From NCBI GenBank assembly GCA_027858295.1, contig JAQICZ010000004.1:1-64000 (forward strand): a DNA stretch of 64,000 bases, written 5' to 3'. Source of the DNA: Nanobdellota archaeon (GTDB lineage Archaea; Nanobdellota; Nanobdellia; Pacearchaeales; GW2011-AR1). Shown piece after piece: positions 36,802 to 45,229 of this stretch (position 1 is the stretch's first letter; each line of letters opens with the position of its first letter). The notes under the pieces were generated by a model that was given only the letters and a program-made list of their open reading frames with translations, made no database searches and was not told the DNA's origin. The position numbers were made by a program, and so were the translations under genes.

Positions 36802-37483
36802 CTAGCATTTCTTTTCTCTTTTCTTCTGGAAATTTCTCTATTGCATATCTTAATGTTGTTCTTGGTATTTTATCGTAATTTGTTTTTAGAAAATCTAACA
36901 AGACTTCTTTTCTTCTTTTACCTACTTCTCGTAACATCCAGCCTGTAGCTTTGTGTGTTAAATCGTGTTTGTCGGAGAGGAGGATTTCTGCAATTTTTAA
37001 AGTGTCTCCGAATTCGTTGTGTCTGATAAACTCGAAAGTTGAGATTATTGCTATTCTTTTTTCCCAGAGATTTGATGACTTTGCAAAGTCGTATAATAAT
37101 TTTCTTTGCTTTTTCTTGTCGAGTAAAAATCTTCCTAAAATTTTATCGCATGTCGCGTCGACTAAATCCCAGTTGTTAAATCGTCTTATATTTTTTATGT
37201 AGAATTGTACTAGTTCTTCTGAAGGGGCTTCTCTGAATTTGTTTACTAGCATTACTCCTGCCAACATTCTGTATTCGTGAATGTCTGACTTCAGAAGTTT
37301 TTGAACATCTTGCATTGTTACTTCTGGATGTCTTTTTGCTATTTGCCTTAGGTCTGGCATTGATACTCCAATAAATCTATCTTCTTTAGCCGTGTATTCT
37401 TGTTTGAAGAATCTAATGTAGCCTTTTGCTTTTTCTTTTGTGGAGGCTCTTTGAATATCCTTTGTTAAGTGGTGAAGTGACAT
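36788..37483 (-). CDS. AlkD-like DNA alkylation repair protein
   Basis: FKQEYTAKEDRFIGVSMPDLRQIAKRHP...NNWDLVDATCDKILGRFLL HEAT-like repeats. Confidence 0.9.
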   Translation of the reverse strand: MSLHHLTKDIQRASTKEKAKGYIRFFKQEYTAKEDRFIGVSMPDLRQIAKRHPEVTMQDVQKLLKSDIHEYRMLAGVMLVNKFREAPSEELVQFYIKNIRRFNNWDLVDATCDKILGRFLLDKKKQRKLLYDFAKSSNLWEKRIAIISTFEFIRHNEFGDTLKIAEILLSDKHDLTHKATGWMLREVGKRRKEVLLDFLKTNYDKIPRTTLRYAIEKFPEEKRKEMLDGKF

Positions 37484-37523
37484 GTTAACAGAAACCTATT
37501 TGTGGTTTTAAGGTTTCTGTTTA

Positions 37524-37558
37524 AGTTCACAGTTGACAGTTGTCAGTTATCAGTTTTA
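37524..37558. repeat. degenerate heptamer array
   Basis: gttcaca gttgaca gttgtca gttatca gttttaa. Confidence 0.9.
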
Positions 37559-37628
37559 AGGCAATGAGAAGGGGAGGGAGTAATGTTTGCTTAGAAAATA
37601 TTATATAGTAATTGACTTTCTCTTCTTT

Positions 37629-38180
37629 ATGATTGAATTTTTATCAACCCCATCTATTTTAATATTATTTGCATTTCTTACTGGAATATTTACAAAGTTG
37701 GCAGATTTAGCCATTGATGGAAAGAAAAAACATTTCTTTAGAGGAGCAGAATATATTTTTGGGCTATTATGGGGGTTGTTTGCTGTGCTCGTTGTTTTAG
37801 GTAATCTTTTGATTGCAGCTTTTTATTTAGGAATTTTACTTAGTTGGATTGCCAGATATAAACTAGATCATTATGGACATACTATAGCTGGAACTATTTT
37901 GTTTTTTGCTATTTACTGGGTGCACCCCTCAGAGACAATTCATTATATCATCATTGTGGGGACTTTTGTTCTATTTACCTTATTTGGATATATGGCAAGA
38001 CACAAAATAATCAAAAATACTTGCTTTACTAAATACAATATACATTCTTTCATTTTTTTAGGAATATTAACTATTTTATATAAGGAAACTTGGATTATTA
38101 TAATCGCTTCATTAGCAAATGTTTTAGGGTACCACGCCATTAAAAAATGGGGCAAAAAAAGGAAGATAGAAGAGAATTAA
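37629..38180 (+). CDS. polytopic membrane protein
   Basis: Multiple TM segments, with WIARYKLDHYGH; start chosen at the ATG at 37629. Confidence 0.65.
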   Translation: MIEFLSTPSILILFAFLTGIFTKLADLAIDGKKKHFFRGAEYIFGLLWGLFAVLVVLGNLLIAAFYLGILLSWIARYKLDHYGHTIAGTILFFAIYWVHPSETIHYIIIVGTFVLFTLFGYMARHKIIKNTCFTKYNIHSFIFLGILTILYKETWIIIIASLANVLGYHAIKKWGKKRKIEEN

Positions 38181-38184
38181 TTAG

Positions 38185-39138
38185 TTATTCAAAAACTATA
38201 TCTGGGAGAATGTTTTCTTTGATTGCCTCTGGTACTAAGAATATCTCATTTATTTCTATAGACTCTCCAAACCTTTCTCGGATATCAGTTAAAAATTCTC
38301 TGAGTTCTTTTGTGCCTCTTACTAAAAGCCCTAAATCTAAATCCCAATTGGGATTCCCTATATGTTTATAGAAATATTTGACACTCTTATGCTCTCTTAG
38401 AAATTTTTTCAATTTTGCGAAATCATATTCTGAAAATCTTATTTGTAGATTGTAAAATTCTACATTGATTTTTCTGTAATCTAGAGCAATTGTATATAGT
38501 TCTATTACTCCTGAATTTTCTAAGTTCTTTATCCTATACTTTATAGCATTTCCAGTTAATTTTAGTTTTCTTGACAACTCACTATATTCAATTCTTGAGT
38601 TAACTCTTAAAAGTTTTAATATTTCTAAATCTATTTTTGCAACATTTATTTCTTTTGATATTTTATCTTTTTCTTCAAATATTGAACCAAATACTTTTGC
38701 TGGGAAAAAGCCCCGCTCTGTTGGCATTGAATTAATCACATATTGCTTTACTTTATCCTTATACTGAAAAAATAATAAAGATAATACTTCTTCTAGATTC
38801 TTTCTTGATTTTACAATTATGTCAAATGCAAAATTCCATTTTCCAATTATTGGTCCGAGATAAGTTACATATTTGCTCTTTGCAACATGATTAATTAATT
38901 TCTTTTCTTCTGTATCTGAGATTCCTTTTAATTGAACACAGCATCCAAATCTTTCAAACCCTAATTTGGATTCATCTATTTCAGTGTAAAACTCTTTTAT
39001 TATTCCTTGTTTTTGCAATTGTGAAATTCTGTAGGTTGCAACTTCTCTTGACACGCCGACTCTCTTTGCTAACTGATTTATTGGGATTCTTGAATTTTTT
39101 ATTAATTCAACCAATACCTTCTCGTCTTTTTTGTCCAT
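38185..39138 (-). CDS. Lrp/AsnC-family transcriptional regulator (two HTH segments)
   Basis: LVELIKNSRIPINQLAKRVGVSREVATYRISQLQKQGII and LKLLRVNSRIEYSELSRKLKLTGNAIKYRIKNLENSGVI. Confidence 0.9.
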   Translation of the reverse strand: MDKKDEKVLVELIKNSRIPINQLAKRVGVSREVATYRISQLQKQGIIKEFYTEIDESKLGFERFGCCVQLKGISDTEEKKLINHVAKSKYVTYLGPIIGKWNFAFDIIVKSRKNLEEVLSLLFFQYKDKVKQYVINSMPTERGFFPAKVFGSIFEEKDKISKEINVAKIDLEILKLLRVNSRIEYSELSRKLKLTGNAIKYRIKNLENSGVIELYTIALDYRKINVEFYNLQIRFSEYDFAKLKKFLREHKSVKYFYKHIGNPNWDLDLGLLVRGTKELREFLTDIRERFGESIEINEIFLVPEAIKENILPDIVFE

Positions 39139-39141
39139 ATC

Positions 39142-39183
39142 TACTATATTGATATATTGTTTTATATATTTTTCGATATAGTA
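39142..39183. promoter_or_regulatory. candidate operator: inverted repeat between divergent genes
   Basis: TACTATATTGAT...TTTCGATATAGTA, nearly palindromic, immediately upstream of the Lrp-family gene. Confidence 0.5.
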
Positions 39184-39233
39184 AAAATAATAGTGATATG
39201 TTTTATAATTATTAAGTTTGTAGTTATGTTACA

Positions 39234-39695
39234 ATGAAAACATTAAAGGAAAAGAAAAAATTAGAAATATTGTCCTATGTGCCATATTCATTTCTGAATA
39301 AAAATATTTATTCAAAATTGAAAAAAGAAATTCCAAATCATAATCACAGATCTAAATATGAGATGAGAAATTTTGTGTCTACTACCTTGACTACTGCCGC
39401 ATTAGGTTTATATGGAATCGCGTCTATTGTAATGGGGACGCCTAACCTGACAAAGTGGGATGAAATAAGCGCAACAAGAGAACAAAAAATATATGTAGAA
39501 AGAAAAAACCTTGAAAAAGATATTTTGAATAAATCATATAATTATTTTGATTCTAATTTGGATGGGCAAATATCTAAAGCTGAATTCAAAGAAGGTGCCG
39601 ATAAAATTGTTTTTGACAACTATAACAAAGATGATTTTTATGATATGTTAAACTCTGGATTAAAACTTAATCAAAAAGAGGGGAGGAAAAAATAA
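39234..39695 (+). CDS. membrane protein with EF-hand-like loop
   Basis: DSNLDGQISKAEF matches the EF-hand loop; one TM-like segment. Confidence 0.6.
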   Translation: MKTLKEKKKLEILSYVPYSFLNKNIYSKLKKEIPNHNHRSKYEMRNFVSTTLTTAALGLYGIASIVMGTPNLTKWDEISATREQKIYVERKNLEKDILNKSYNYFDSNLDGQISKAEFKEGADKIVFDNYNKDDFYDMLNSGLKLNQKEGRKK

Positions 39696-39701
39696 ATTAA
39701 G

Positions 39702-40106
39702 ATGGCAATATGCGGATTCAATGAAAAAATGCTGGAAGGACTCAGAAATCTTTTCGATGGAGCAATAGAGCATGGGATAATAGACCGAGCTAAGAAGAAA
39801 GGGATTTATATAGAGGAACAATTTCAAAATGAATTTCAGGAAATTTCTCAATGGCTTTTTTACTGTAAGAATATATCTGATGGACCCACACAGAAAATAA
39901 TTGAAGGAATCGGATTACTTATAGTTGGAGTATTTGAAAAAGATTTACTTAAAGGAGCTTCCAAATACAAAGAGAATCATATTACTGGAACTAATCTACT
40001 TCGTGATTTAGATGATTACTTTTATGGGAACCTTAAAGGGGATAAAGAAAATATGCCCCAGCTATTTAATTGGGTAAATAAAAACTTAAAGAGGTATGAA
40101 AAATAA
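39702..40106 (+). CDS. hypothetical protein, paralog 1 of a tandem family
   Basis: N-terminus MAICGFNEKMLEGLRNLFDGAIEHG matches the next ORF. Confidence 0.7.
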   Translation: MAICGFNEKMLEGLRNLFDGAIEHGIIDRAKKKGIYIEEQFQNEFQEISQWLFYCKNISDGPTQKIIEGIGLLIVGVFEKDLLKGASKYKENHITGTNLLRDLDDYFYGNLKGDKENMPQLFNWVNKNLKRYEK

Positions 40107-40500
40107 AATGCCACTGTGCGGATTTAATGAAAAAATGATTGAAGGACTTCGTGCTTTCACGGAAGGCCTGCTTGAGCATGGACTTAAATTTAGATGTGAA
40201 AAAAACGGAGAAACTATTGAACAGGGAATAAAAAGAGAAATTTCTGATATGACTCGCTTAACTTTGGAATTGGGTGGGATTGAGAACTCTTCTAAAAGAT
40301 TGTTAACTGAAGGGATTGTTAAATATGCCCAAGGGTTTTATTTGACTGTTAGGAAGAAAGGGATTTTTAAGTATAAGGAAGATATTGACAAGATTATGGA
40401 TTATTTTTTTAATATGGATTCTAAATATTATGGTGAACTTGAGGGTAAACCTGAAGATATGAAGGAGTTAGTTGAATTTTTGAATAAGGAAAAAATTTAA
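40096..40500 (+). CDS. hypothetical protein, paralog 2 of a tandem family
   Basis: MPLCGFNEKMIEGLRAFTEGLLEHG; overlaps paralog 1. Confidence 0.7.
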   Translation: MKNKMPLCGFNEKMIEGLRAFTEGLLEHGLKFRCEKNGETIEQGIKREISDMTRLTLELGGIENSSKRLLTEGIVKYAQGFYLTVRKKGIFKYKEDIDKIMDYFFNMDSKYYGELEGKPEDMKELVEFLNKEKI

Positions 40501-40501
40501 A

Positions 40502-40690
40502 ATGCCACCTAGCGGATTTAGCTAGAAAGCAATCAATGGACTTTTAGTTTTTATCAGAGAATGCTATAGTGACTTACTTGATGAAATTGCAGCAGGACAA
40601 GATAAACATGGAAGAGAAGTGATTGAAGGAGAGGCTATTGAGAAAGAGTTGAAACAGATTGGAGAATATTTAGAGAAGTTTACTATCTAG
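40502..40690 (+). pseudogene. third, truncated paralog with in-frame TAG
   Basis: ATGCCACCTAGCGGATTTAGCTAGAAAGCAATC... = MPPSGFS*KAINGLLVFIRECYSDLLDEIAAGQ..., aligned to MPLCGFNEKMIEGLRAFTEGLLEHG. Confidence 0.75.
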
Positions 40691-40697
40691 AGCTGAG

Positions 40698-40783
40698 AAT
40701 TGCTCGCTATCGCTCGAGATTAACAGGTTGAATTATTCGTCGCGCGGCGTGCAGGAATTGTGTTTAACATACAGAGTAGGTTG
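40698..40783 (+). repeat. modular intergenic repeat
   Basis: ATTGCTCGCTATCGCTCGAGATTAACAGGTTGAATTATTCGTCGCGCGGCGTGCAGG...TTTAACATACAGAGTAGGTT. Confidence 0.85.
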
Positions 40784-40886
40784 GATATAATCATTACTTA
40801 AGCTTTCCTTGTTAATTCTAAATGCCTCGAAATCGATGCATTTAAAATTACATTACTTTTTTATATGAAAAAACTTTCATTTATTT

Positions 40887-41501
40887 ATGAACAAAAAAAC
40901 GGCATTAAAACAATTGAAATTTCTAAAGTCAAAAGGGCGTGAGATGCGACTTGCTGCTGATGGTTGGGAAAATGAATGGCAGAGACTTGTAGCTATTTTA
41001 TTGTCTGCTAGGACTCGGGACGAGGTTACTATTCTTGTTTGTGAGAAGATGTTTGATGAATATCCTACGGCTGAGAAATTTGTTAAATTGTCAATTGATG
41101 AGATTCGGGAACTTATTGGTTCTATTAATTTTTATAATAATAAATCTAAGATGTTGTTTGAGATGACAAAAGATATTGTTGATAAATTTGATGGGAAGGC
41201 TCCTCATAAAGTTGAGGACTTGATTATGCTTTCTGGGGTTGGTAGAAAAACTGCGAATGTTTTTTTGGCTGAGGATGGTGAGGCACATATTGGTGTTGAT
41301 ACTCATGTGAATTATATTTCTAATTATTTGGGGTGGGTGAAAAGCGATGATCCTGTGAAAGTTGAGAAACAATTAATGGAGTTGTTTCCTAAATCTAAAT
41401 GGACTGAAGTGAATAATATTCTTGTGACTTTTGGGAAAACTTATACTTCTCGGAAGCAGAAAAATATGTGGTTGGATTGGGTTTTGGAGAATGTTAGGTA
41501 G
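40887..41501 (+). CDS. nth: endonuclease III
   Basis: LSARTRDEV...HKVEDLIMLSGVGRKTANVFL...GVDTHVNYISNYLGW (HhH-GPD, Lys and Asp catalytic positions); C-terminal Fe-S cysteines not seen. Confidence 0.9.
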   Translation: MNKKTALKQLKFLKSKGREMRLAADGWENEWQRLVAILLSARTRDEVTILVCEKMFDEYPTAEKFVKLSIDEIRELIGSINFYNNKSKMLFEMTKDIVDKFDGKAPHKVEDLIMLSGVGRKTANVFLAEDGEAHIGVDTHVNYISNYLGWVKSDDPVKVEKQLMELFPKSKWTEVNNILVTFGKTYTSRKQKNMWLDWVLENVR

Positions 41502-41505
41502 GGCA

Positions 41506-41547
41506 CTGTGAATCGTTGACTGTAAACAGCAGACTGTGAACCGCCGA
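41506..41547. repeat. degenerate heptamer array
   Basis: ctgtgaa tcgttga ctgtaaa cagcaga ctgtgaa ccgccga. Confidence 0.9.
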
Positions 41548-41551
41548 GTCA

Positions 41552-41620
41552 GGAGACAAATTGATATTAGGGCAGTTAAATTATTCCTCGCAGTGCGTGC
41601 ATCGTTTGTTGGAGGTTATT
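41552..41620 (+). repeat. modular intergenic repeat
   Basis: GACAAATTGATATTAGGGCAGTTAAATTATTCCTCGCAGTGCGTGCATCGTTTGTTGGAGGTTATT. Confidence 0.8.
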
Positions 41621-41766
41621 TCTCAATTGATATTCATTAGAACCAGGTATTGATCCTAACAATCTGGCTAAACCAAGCACCATTCACTTTGGTATAAGTG
41701 GAATTACCATTCGCATCCTGAATATGGGAAAATAAAATGTCTTGATTTCTACATTTTATTTAGGGT

Positions 41767-41990
41767 GCCAAAATTTCAGCCTGGTAAAATCAATTGGTAA
41801 ACGATTTTACGAAATTTTGTATTAGCCATTCACTTTTGGAATATGGCGTGCCAAAATTTCAGGCAGGTAAAATCAATTGGTAAACGATTTTACGAAATTT
41901 TGTATTAGCCATTCACTTTTGGAATATGGCGTGCCAAAATTTCAGGCTAGTAAAATCGATTGGTAAACGATTTTACGAAATTTTGTATGA
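41767..41990 (+). repeat. three tandem 83-bp bulged-hairpin modules
   Basis: GCCAAAATTTCAGGCAGGTAAAATCAATTGGTAAACGATTTTACGAAATTTTGTATTAGCCATTCACTTTTGGAATATGGCGT starting at 41767, 41850 and 41933. Confidence 0.95.
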
Positions 41991-42032
41991 GGAGTTATTG
42001 ATTAAATCACTAATTGATTTTATTCAGGATAG

Positions 42033-42123
42033 GAGGCAAATTGATATGTTAAATTATCCGCTTCGCTGGGGGTATCGTTTGCTGGAGATTATTTCATAAT
42101 CGAACTTGACAAACAGAGAAGTT
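42033..42123 (+). repeat. modular intergenic repeat
   Basis: AGGCAAATTGATATGTTAAATTATCCGCTTCGCTGGGGGTATCGTTTGCTGGAGATTATT...GACAAACAGAGAAGTT. Confidence 0.85.
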
Positions 42124-42150
42124 AATAAATTGAAAAATTGTTGGAAGAAA

Positions 42151-42780
42151 ATGAGAAAGCTTGTTAATAGAGTAAATAAACTGAAAGGGACTGAGCTGAA
42201 AAATGTTATTGATAAACGAATGGAAGAGTTTGCTTATTTTCGGGAGAAGGGAAGCGATGAAGAGGTTTTTTTGGAGTTGTGCTTTTGTTTTATGACTGCA
42301 AATTTTCAGGCGGCTAAGAGTTGGGAGATACAAAGAGAGCTGGGGGCTAAGTGCTGGACGCTAGGGAAAAATGAACTTCAGCTGGAGCTGAAGAGAATGG
42401 GGCATCGGTTTTGGCCGCAGCGAGGGAGTCGGATTTTTGAAGCTCGATGGTTAAAAGATTCTATTAATTCTGAGCTGGGTAAATTTAGTAATGAGTTAGA
42501 AATGCGTGAGTGGATTGTTGCTAATTTGAAGGGGCTCGGGATGAAGGAGGCTTCGCATTTTTTGAGGAATGTTGGGTATAATGATGTTGCGATTATTGAC
42601 AAACATATAATTAATATTTTAGTTGATGAGGGATTAATTGAAAGGCCTAAGACTTTGAGTCCTAAAAAATATATTGAGATTGAGAGAGTATTGAGAAAGT
42701 TGGGCTCTAAAGTTGGATTATCACTTGGAGAATTAGATCTTTATTTGTGGAGTGAACAGACTGGGAAAGTTTTGAAGTAG
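42151..42780 (+). CDS. OGG2-like N-glycosylase/DNA lyase
   Basis: FLELCFCFMTANFQAAKSWEIQ...NLKGLGMKEASHFLRNVGYNDVAIIDKHII (HhH, Lys, Asp). ORF track extends to a TTG at 42106, which lies in the repeat; ATG at 42151 preferred. Confidence 0.85.
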   Translation: MRKLVNRVNKLKGTELKNVIDKRMEEFAYFREKGSDEEVFLELCFCFMTANFQAAKSWEIQRELGAKCWTLGKNELQLELKRMGHRFWPQRGSRIFEARWLKDSINSELGKFSNELEMREWIVANLKGLGMKEASHFLRNVGYNDVAIIDKHIINILVDEGLIERPKTLSPKKYIEIERVLRKLGSKVGLSLGELDLYLWSEQTGKVLK

Positions 42781-42840
42781 AGGCAAAGGCAGATTGATAT
42801 TAAGGCAGTTGAGTTATCGACTCCGTCGGGGCCATAAAGG
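42780..42840 (+). repeat. modular intergenic repeat
   Basis: AGGCAAAGGCAGATTGATATTAAGGCAGTTGAGTTATCGACTCCGTCGGGGCCA. Confidence 0.85.
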
Positions 42841-42949
42841 ATTCTATTATGATTGCTCAATTGAGACTTAGTTGAACCAAGTATTGTCTACTATAATCTG
42901 GAGGAGTTATCGATCTAAATACTAAATTGAGTTAAGGAAAACCATTCGT

Positions 42950-43003
42950 GAATTAATCGCTGCGCTGCGGACATAAATTGTGCGTTTCTAACAGAGTAGC
43001 TTG
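42950..43003 (+). repeat. modular intergenic repeat (core plus 3' end)
   Basis: GAATTAATCGCTGCGCTGCGGACATAAATTGTGCGTTTCTAACAGAGTAGCTT. Confidence 0.75.
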
Positions 43004-43048
43004 ATATATATTTGTAACATGTATTATATTTATGTAACACCTCAATAA

Positions 43049-43996
43049 TTACTCTTCTGGCATGTAAGTTATCTTATAATTTTCTATTACTCTGAAATAT
43101 CTAACTTCTCTTATTTCTGGGAATTTGCTTTTCAACTTGTCTATTGCTTGATAATATTGTTGAGTGTTTTCTATTTCTAGGTCAAATTCTAGGTCGTAGC
43201 CACCGATTGAGATTGCCCAGGAGATTGATTCTTGTAGCGACCTTATTGTTTCTGCGATTTCTTCATATTTTGAGTAGTCATTTAATTCCATTTCAACTGT
43301 GTAAAAATCTCTTCCTAACTTTGAAACGTCTAAATCTACTTTATATCCTAAAATAACTTTTTCATCTTCTAATTTTTTTAATTTTGACTTTATTGTTTTA
43401 ATATCTAGAACTAATTTTTCACTTAATTCCACCAGGGACATTTTTCCGTGCTTTGAAATTAATCTTAATAGTTCTAATTCTTTTTTAGTTGCATAATATA
43501 TGTCTTCTGAAAGATTGATTTGACGAGTTTCTTTTGAATTTGTTAGATATTTTCTTGAAAATTCTCTATAATAAATAATTGGGACTATCATTTTTTCTTT
43601 TATGTTTTTTCTGAATTTAATTGAAAATTCCGAATAAAAGTCGTGGAATTCTTTATTTGATTTTGCGAAGAATGCGAATGCAAAATCCCAATTACCATCT
43701 AATTTTGCAATCCACCAGGCTCGTTTTTCTTTTTTTAGATAATCTATCATTTCTTTTATTCCCGGATTTGAGAAGTCTGAGAATTTAAAATAAACTCTGA
43801 ATAAATTATAGCCTAACCTATTCACATCTACGATTGCACGATAGCCCCTTATTAATTCCTTTTCTTCTAACTGTTTTATTCTGTAACCTACCGCGTCTTT
43901 ACTAAGGCCTACTTTTTTTGCTATCTGAGAATTTGTTATTCTTGCATCCTTTTCTAGCTCGTGGAGTATTTTCTTATCTTTAATGTTTATGTTCAT
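43049..43996 (-). CDS. Lrp/AsnC-family transcriptional regulator
   Basis: LHELEKDARITNSQIAKKVGLSKDAVGYRIKQLEEKELI plus a second HTH; paralogous to 38185-39138. Confidence 0.9.
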   Translation of the reverse strand: MNINIKDKKILHELEKDARITNSQIAKKVGLSKDAVGYRIKQLEEKELIRGYRAIVDVNRLGYNLFRVYFKFSDFSNPGIKEMIDYLKKEKRAWWIAKLDGNWDFAFAFFAKSNKEFHDFYSEFSIKFRKNIKEKMIVPIIYYREFSRKYLTNSKETRQINLSEDIYYATKKELELLRLISKHGKMSLVELSEKLVLDIKTIKSKLKKLEDEKVILGYKVDLDVSKLGRDFYTVEMELNDYSKYEEIAETIRSLQESISWAISIGGYDLEFDLEIENTQQYYQAIDKLKSKFPEIREVRYFRVIENYKITYMPEE

Positions 43997-44089
43997 ATTA
44001 AGACTATGTGGGAGTTATTATTTAAATCTTGTTACTTTGTGGTATTTATTATTGAAATGTTTAATATAATATTTTTTTGTTGCTACTAT

Positions 44090-45229
44090 ATGAAAGTTAA
44101 TATAAATAAGAAGGCCAATGAAAGAGAAAATTACTTTAAAATTGCACACAAAATATCTACTCCTATACACAATTATATTATATCCAAAATAAAAAGCAAA
44201 AAGTTACCGAAAGAATTAGGAGAATTTCTTTTAGAACTACCAAAAAAGAGAAAGAATGGAATAATAATGAGAGCTACATTAACATATCTAATTTACAAAA
44301 ACCTTGGAGGTGAAGGTAGTATTAAGTCTATTCTTCCAATACTTTCAATCTCAGAATTATCTAATTATTATGCTTACTTAGATAACTGGATTTTTGACAA
44401 TAAAAACGAGTGCAACAAAGATATTGAATCAATAAAGAAAATAATCATTGCTTCTGAAATATTTAGAGAAATCTGCCAAGAATGTATTGAAGAGTCCGAT
44501 ATACCTATTCAGAAGAAGAGAGAGATTTCAATAAAACTTGCTCATAGTAGTCTCCAATCCTATACTGGGCAATTTAAAGATTTAAAACTAACAATTGATA
44601 AAATACAATTATTTAATTCTGATTCTGATTTTTTCAAGCACTACAAGAAAAAGTCAGAAGATTTAAGTGGATTCTTTTATGGACTAAGTTCTGAAATAGG
44701 CTCAATAATTATACCACAACCCAGAGAAGAATTCAAAAACAAATCAAGAAAATTGGGAAACATATTTGGAACAACCTTGCACATGAGTAATGATTTGGGA
44801 GATTTTAGCATTTTTACAGATAATAAAGAGTCTCTCAAATCATACAAAGATCAGTTAGCAGACTTATCAAATGAAAGACTCACACTACCAATATATCTAA
44901 CAATTAAAAATGGCAATATAGATGAAAGTATGTCATTCCGAGAACTTATTAAAAATCCAGATTTATTATATCTAAAAATAAATGCCACAAAATCACTTAT
45001 TTCATCTGGAAGCTTTCATAAAATAATGGATTTTTTAAATAAGGAAGAAAGAGATATTAAAAAATATCTTAATCAAAATTTTCCGGAGAATACATATCGG
45101 AAAATGCTAGAGGCATTAACAAGCATAATAACATCAAATAAATATTTAAAAAATTTAAAAGATATGGAGAAGGACTCTCAAATTAAATTAAGTAAAGGTG
45201 GGAAGAACCCAGTTAAGAAAAATTACTGA
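44090..45229 (+). CDS. divergent polyprenyl synthetase-like protein
   Basis: YYAYLDNWIFDNK in place of the first Asp-rich motif; FGTTLHMSNDLGDF...DLSNERLTLPIYLTIKNG resembles the second; ATG at 44090 preferred over the upstream extension. Confidence 0.6.
   Translation: MKVNINKKANERENYFKIAHKISTPIHNYIISKIKSKKLPKELGEFLLELPKKRKNGIIMRATLTYLIYKNLGGEGSIKSILPILSISELSNYYAYLDNWIFDNKNECNKDIESIKKIIIASEIFREICQECIEESDIPIQKKREISIKLAHSSLQSYTGQFKDLKLTIDKIQLFNSDSDFFKHYKKKSEDLSGFFYGLSSEIGSIIIPQPREEFKNKSRKLGNIFGTTLHMSNDLGDFSIFTDNKESLKSYKDQLADLSNERLTLPIYLTIKNGNIDESMSFRELIKNPDLLYLKINATKSLISSGSFHKIMDFLNKEERDIKKYLNQNFPENTYRKMLEALTSIITSNKYLKNLKDMEKDSQIKLSKGGKNPVKKNY

Noticed and set aside
41767-41990. Possible CRISPR array
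   Set aside because: The three 83-bp units are contiguous repeats with internal hairpins and no unique spacers; no cas genes were seen.
43961-44089. N-terminal extension of the polyprenyl synthetase-like ORF
   Set aside because: Extension overlaps the start of the divergent Lrp-family gene and has no domain similarity; ATG at 44090 is preferred.
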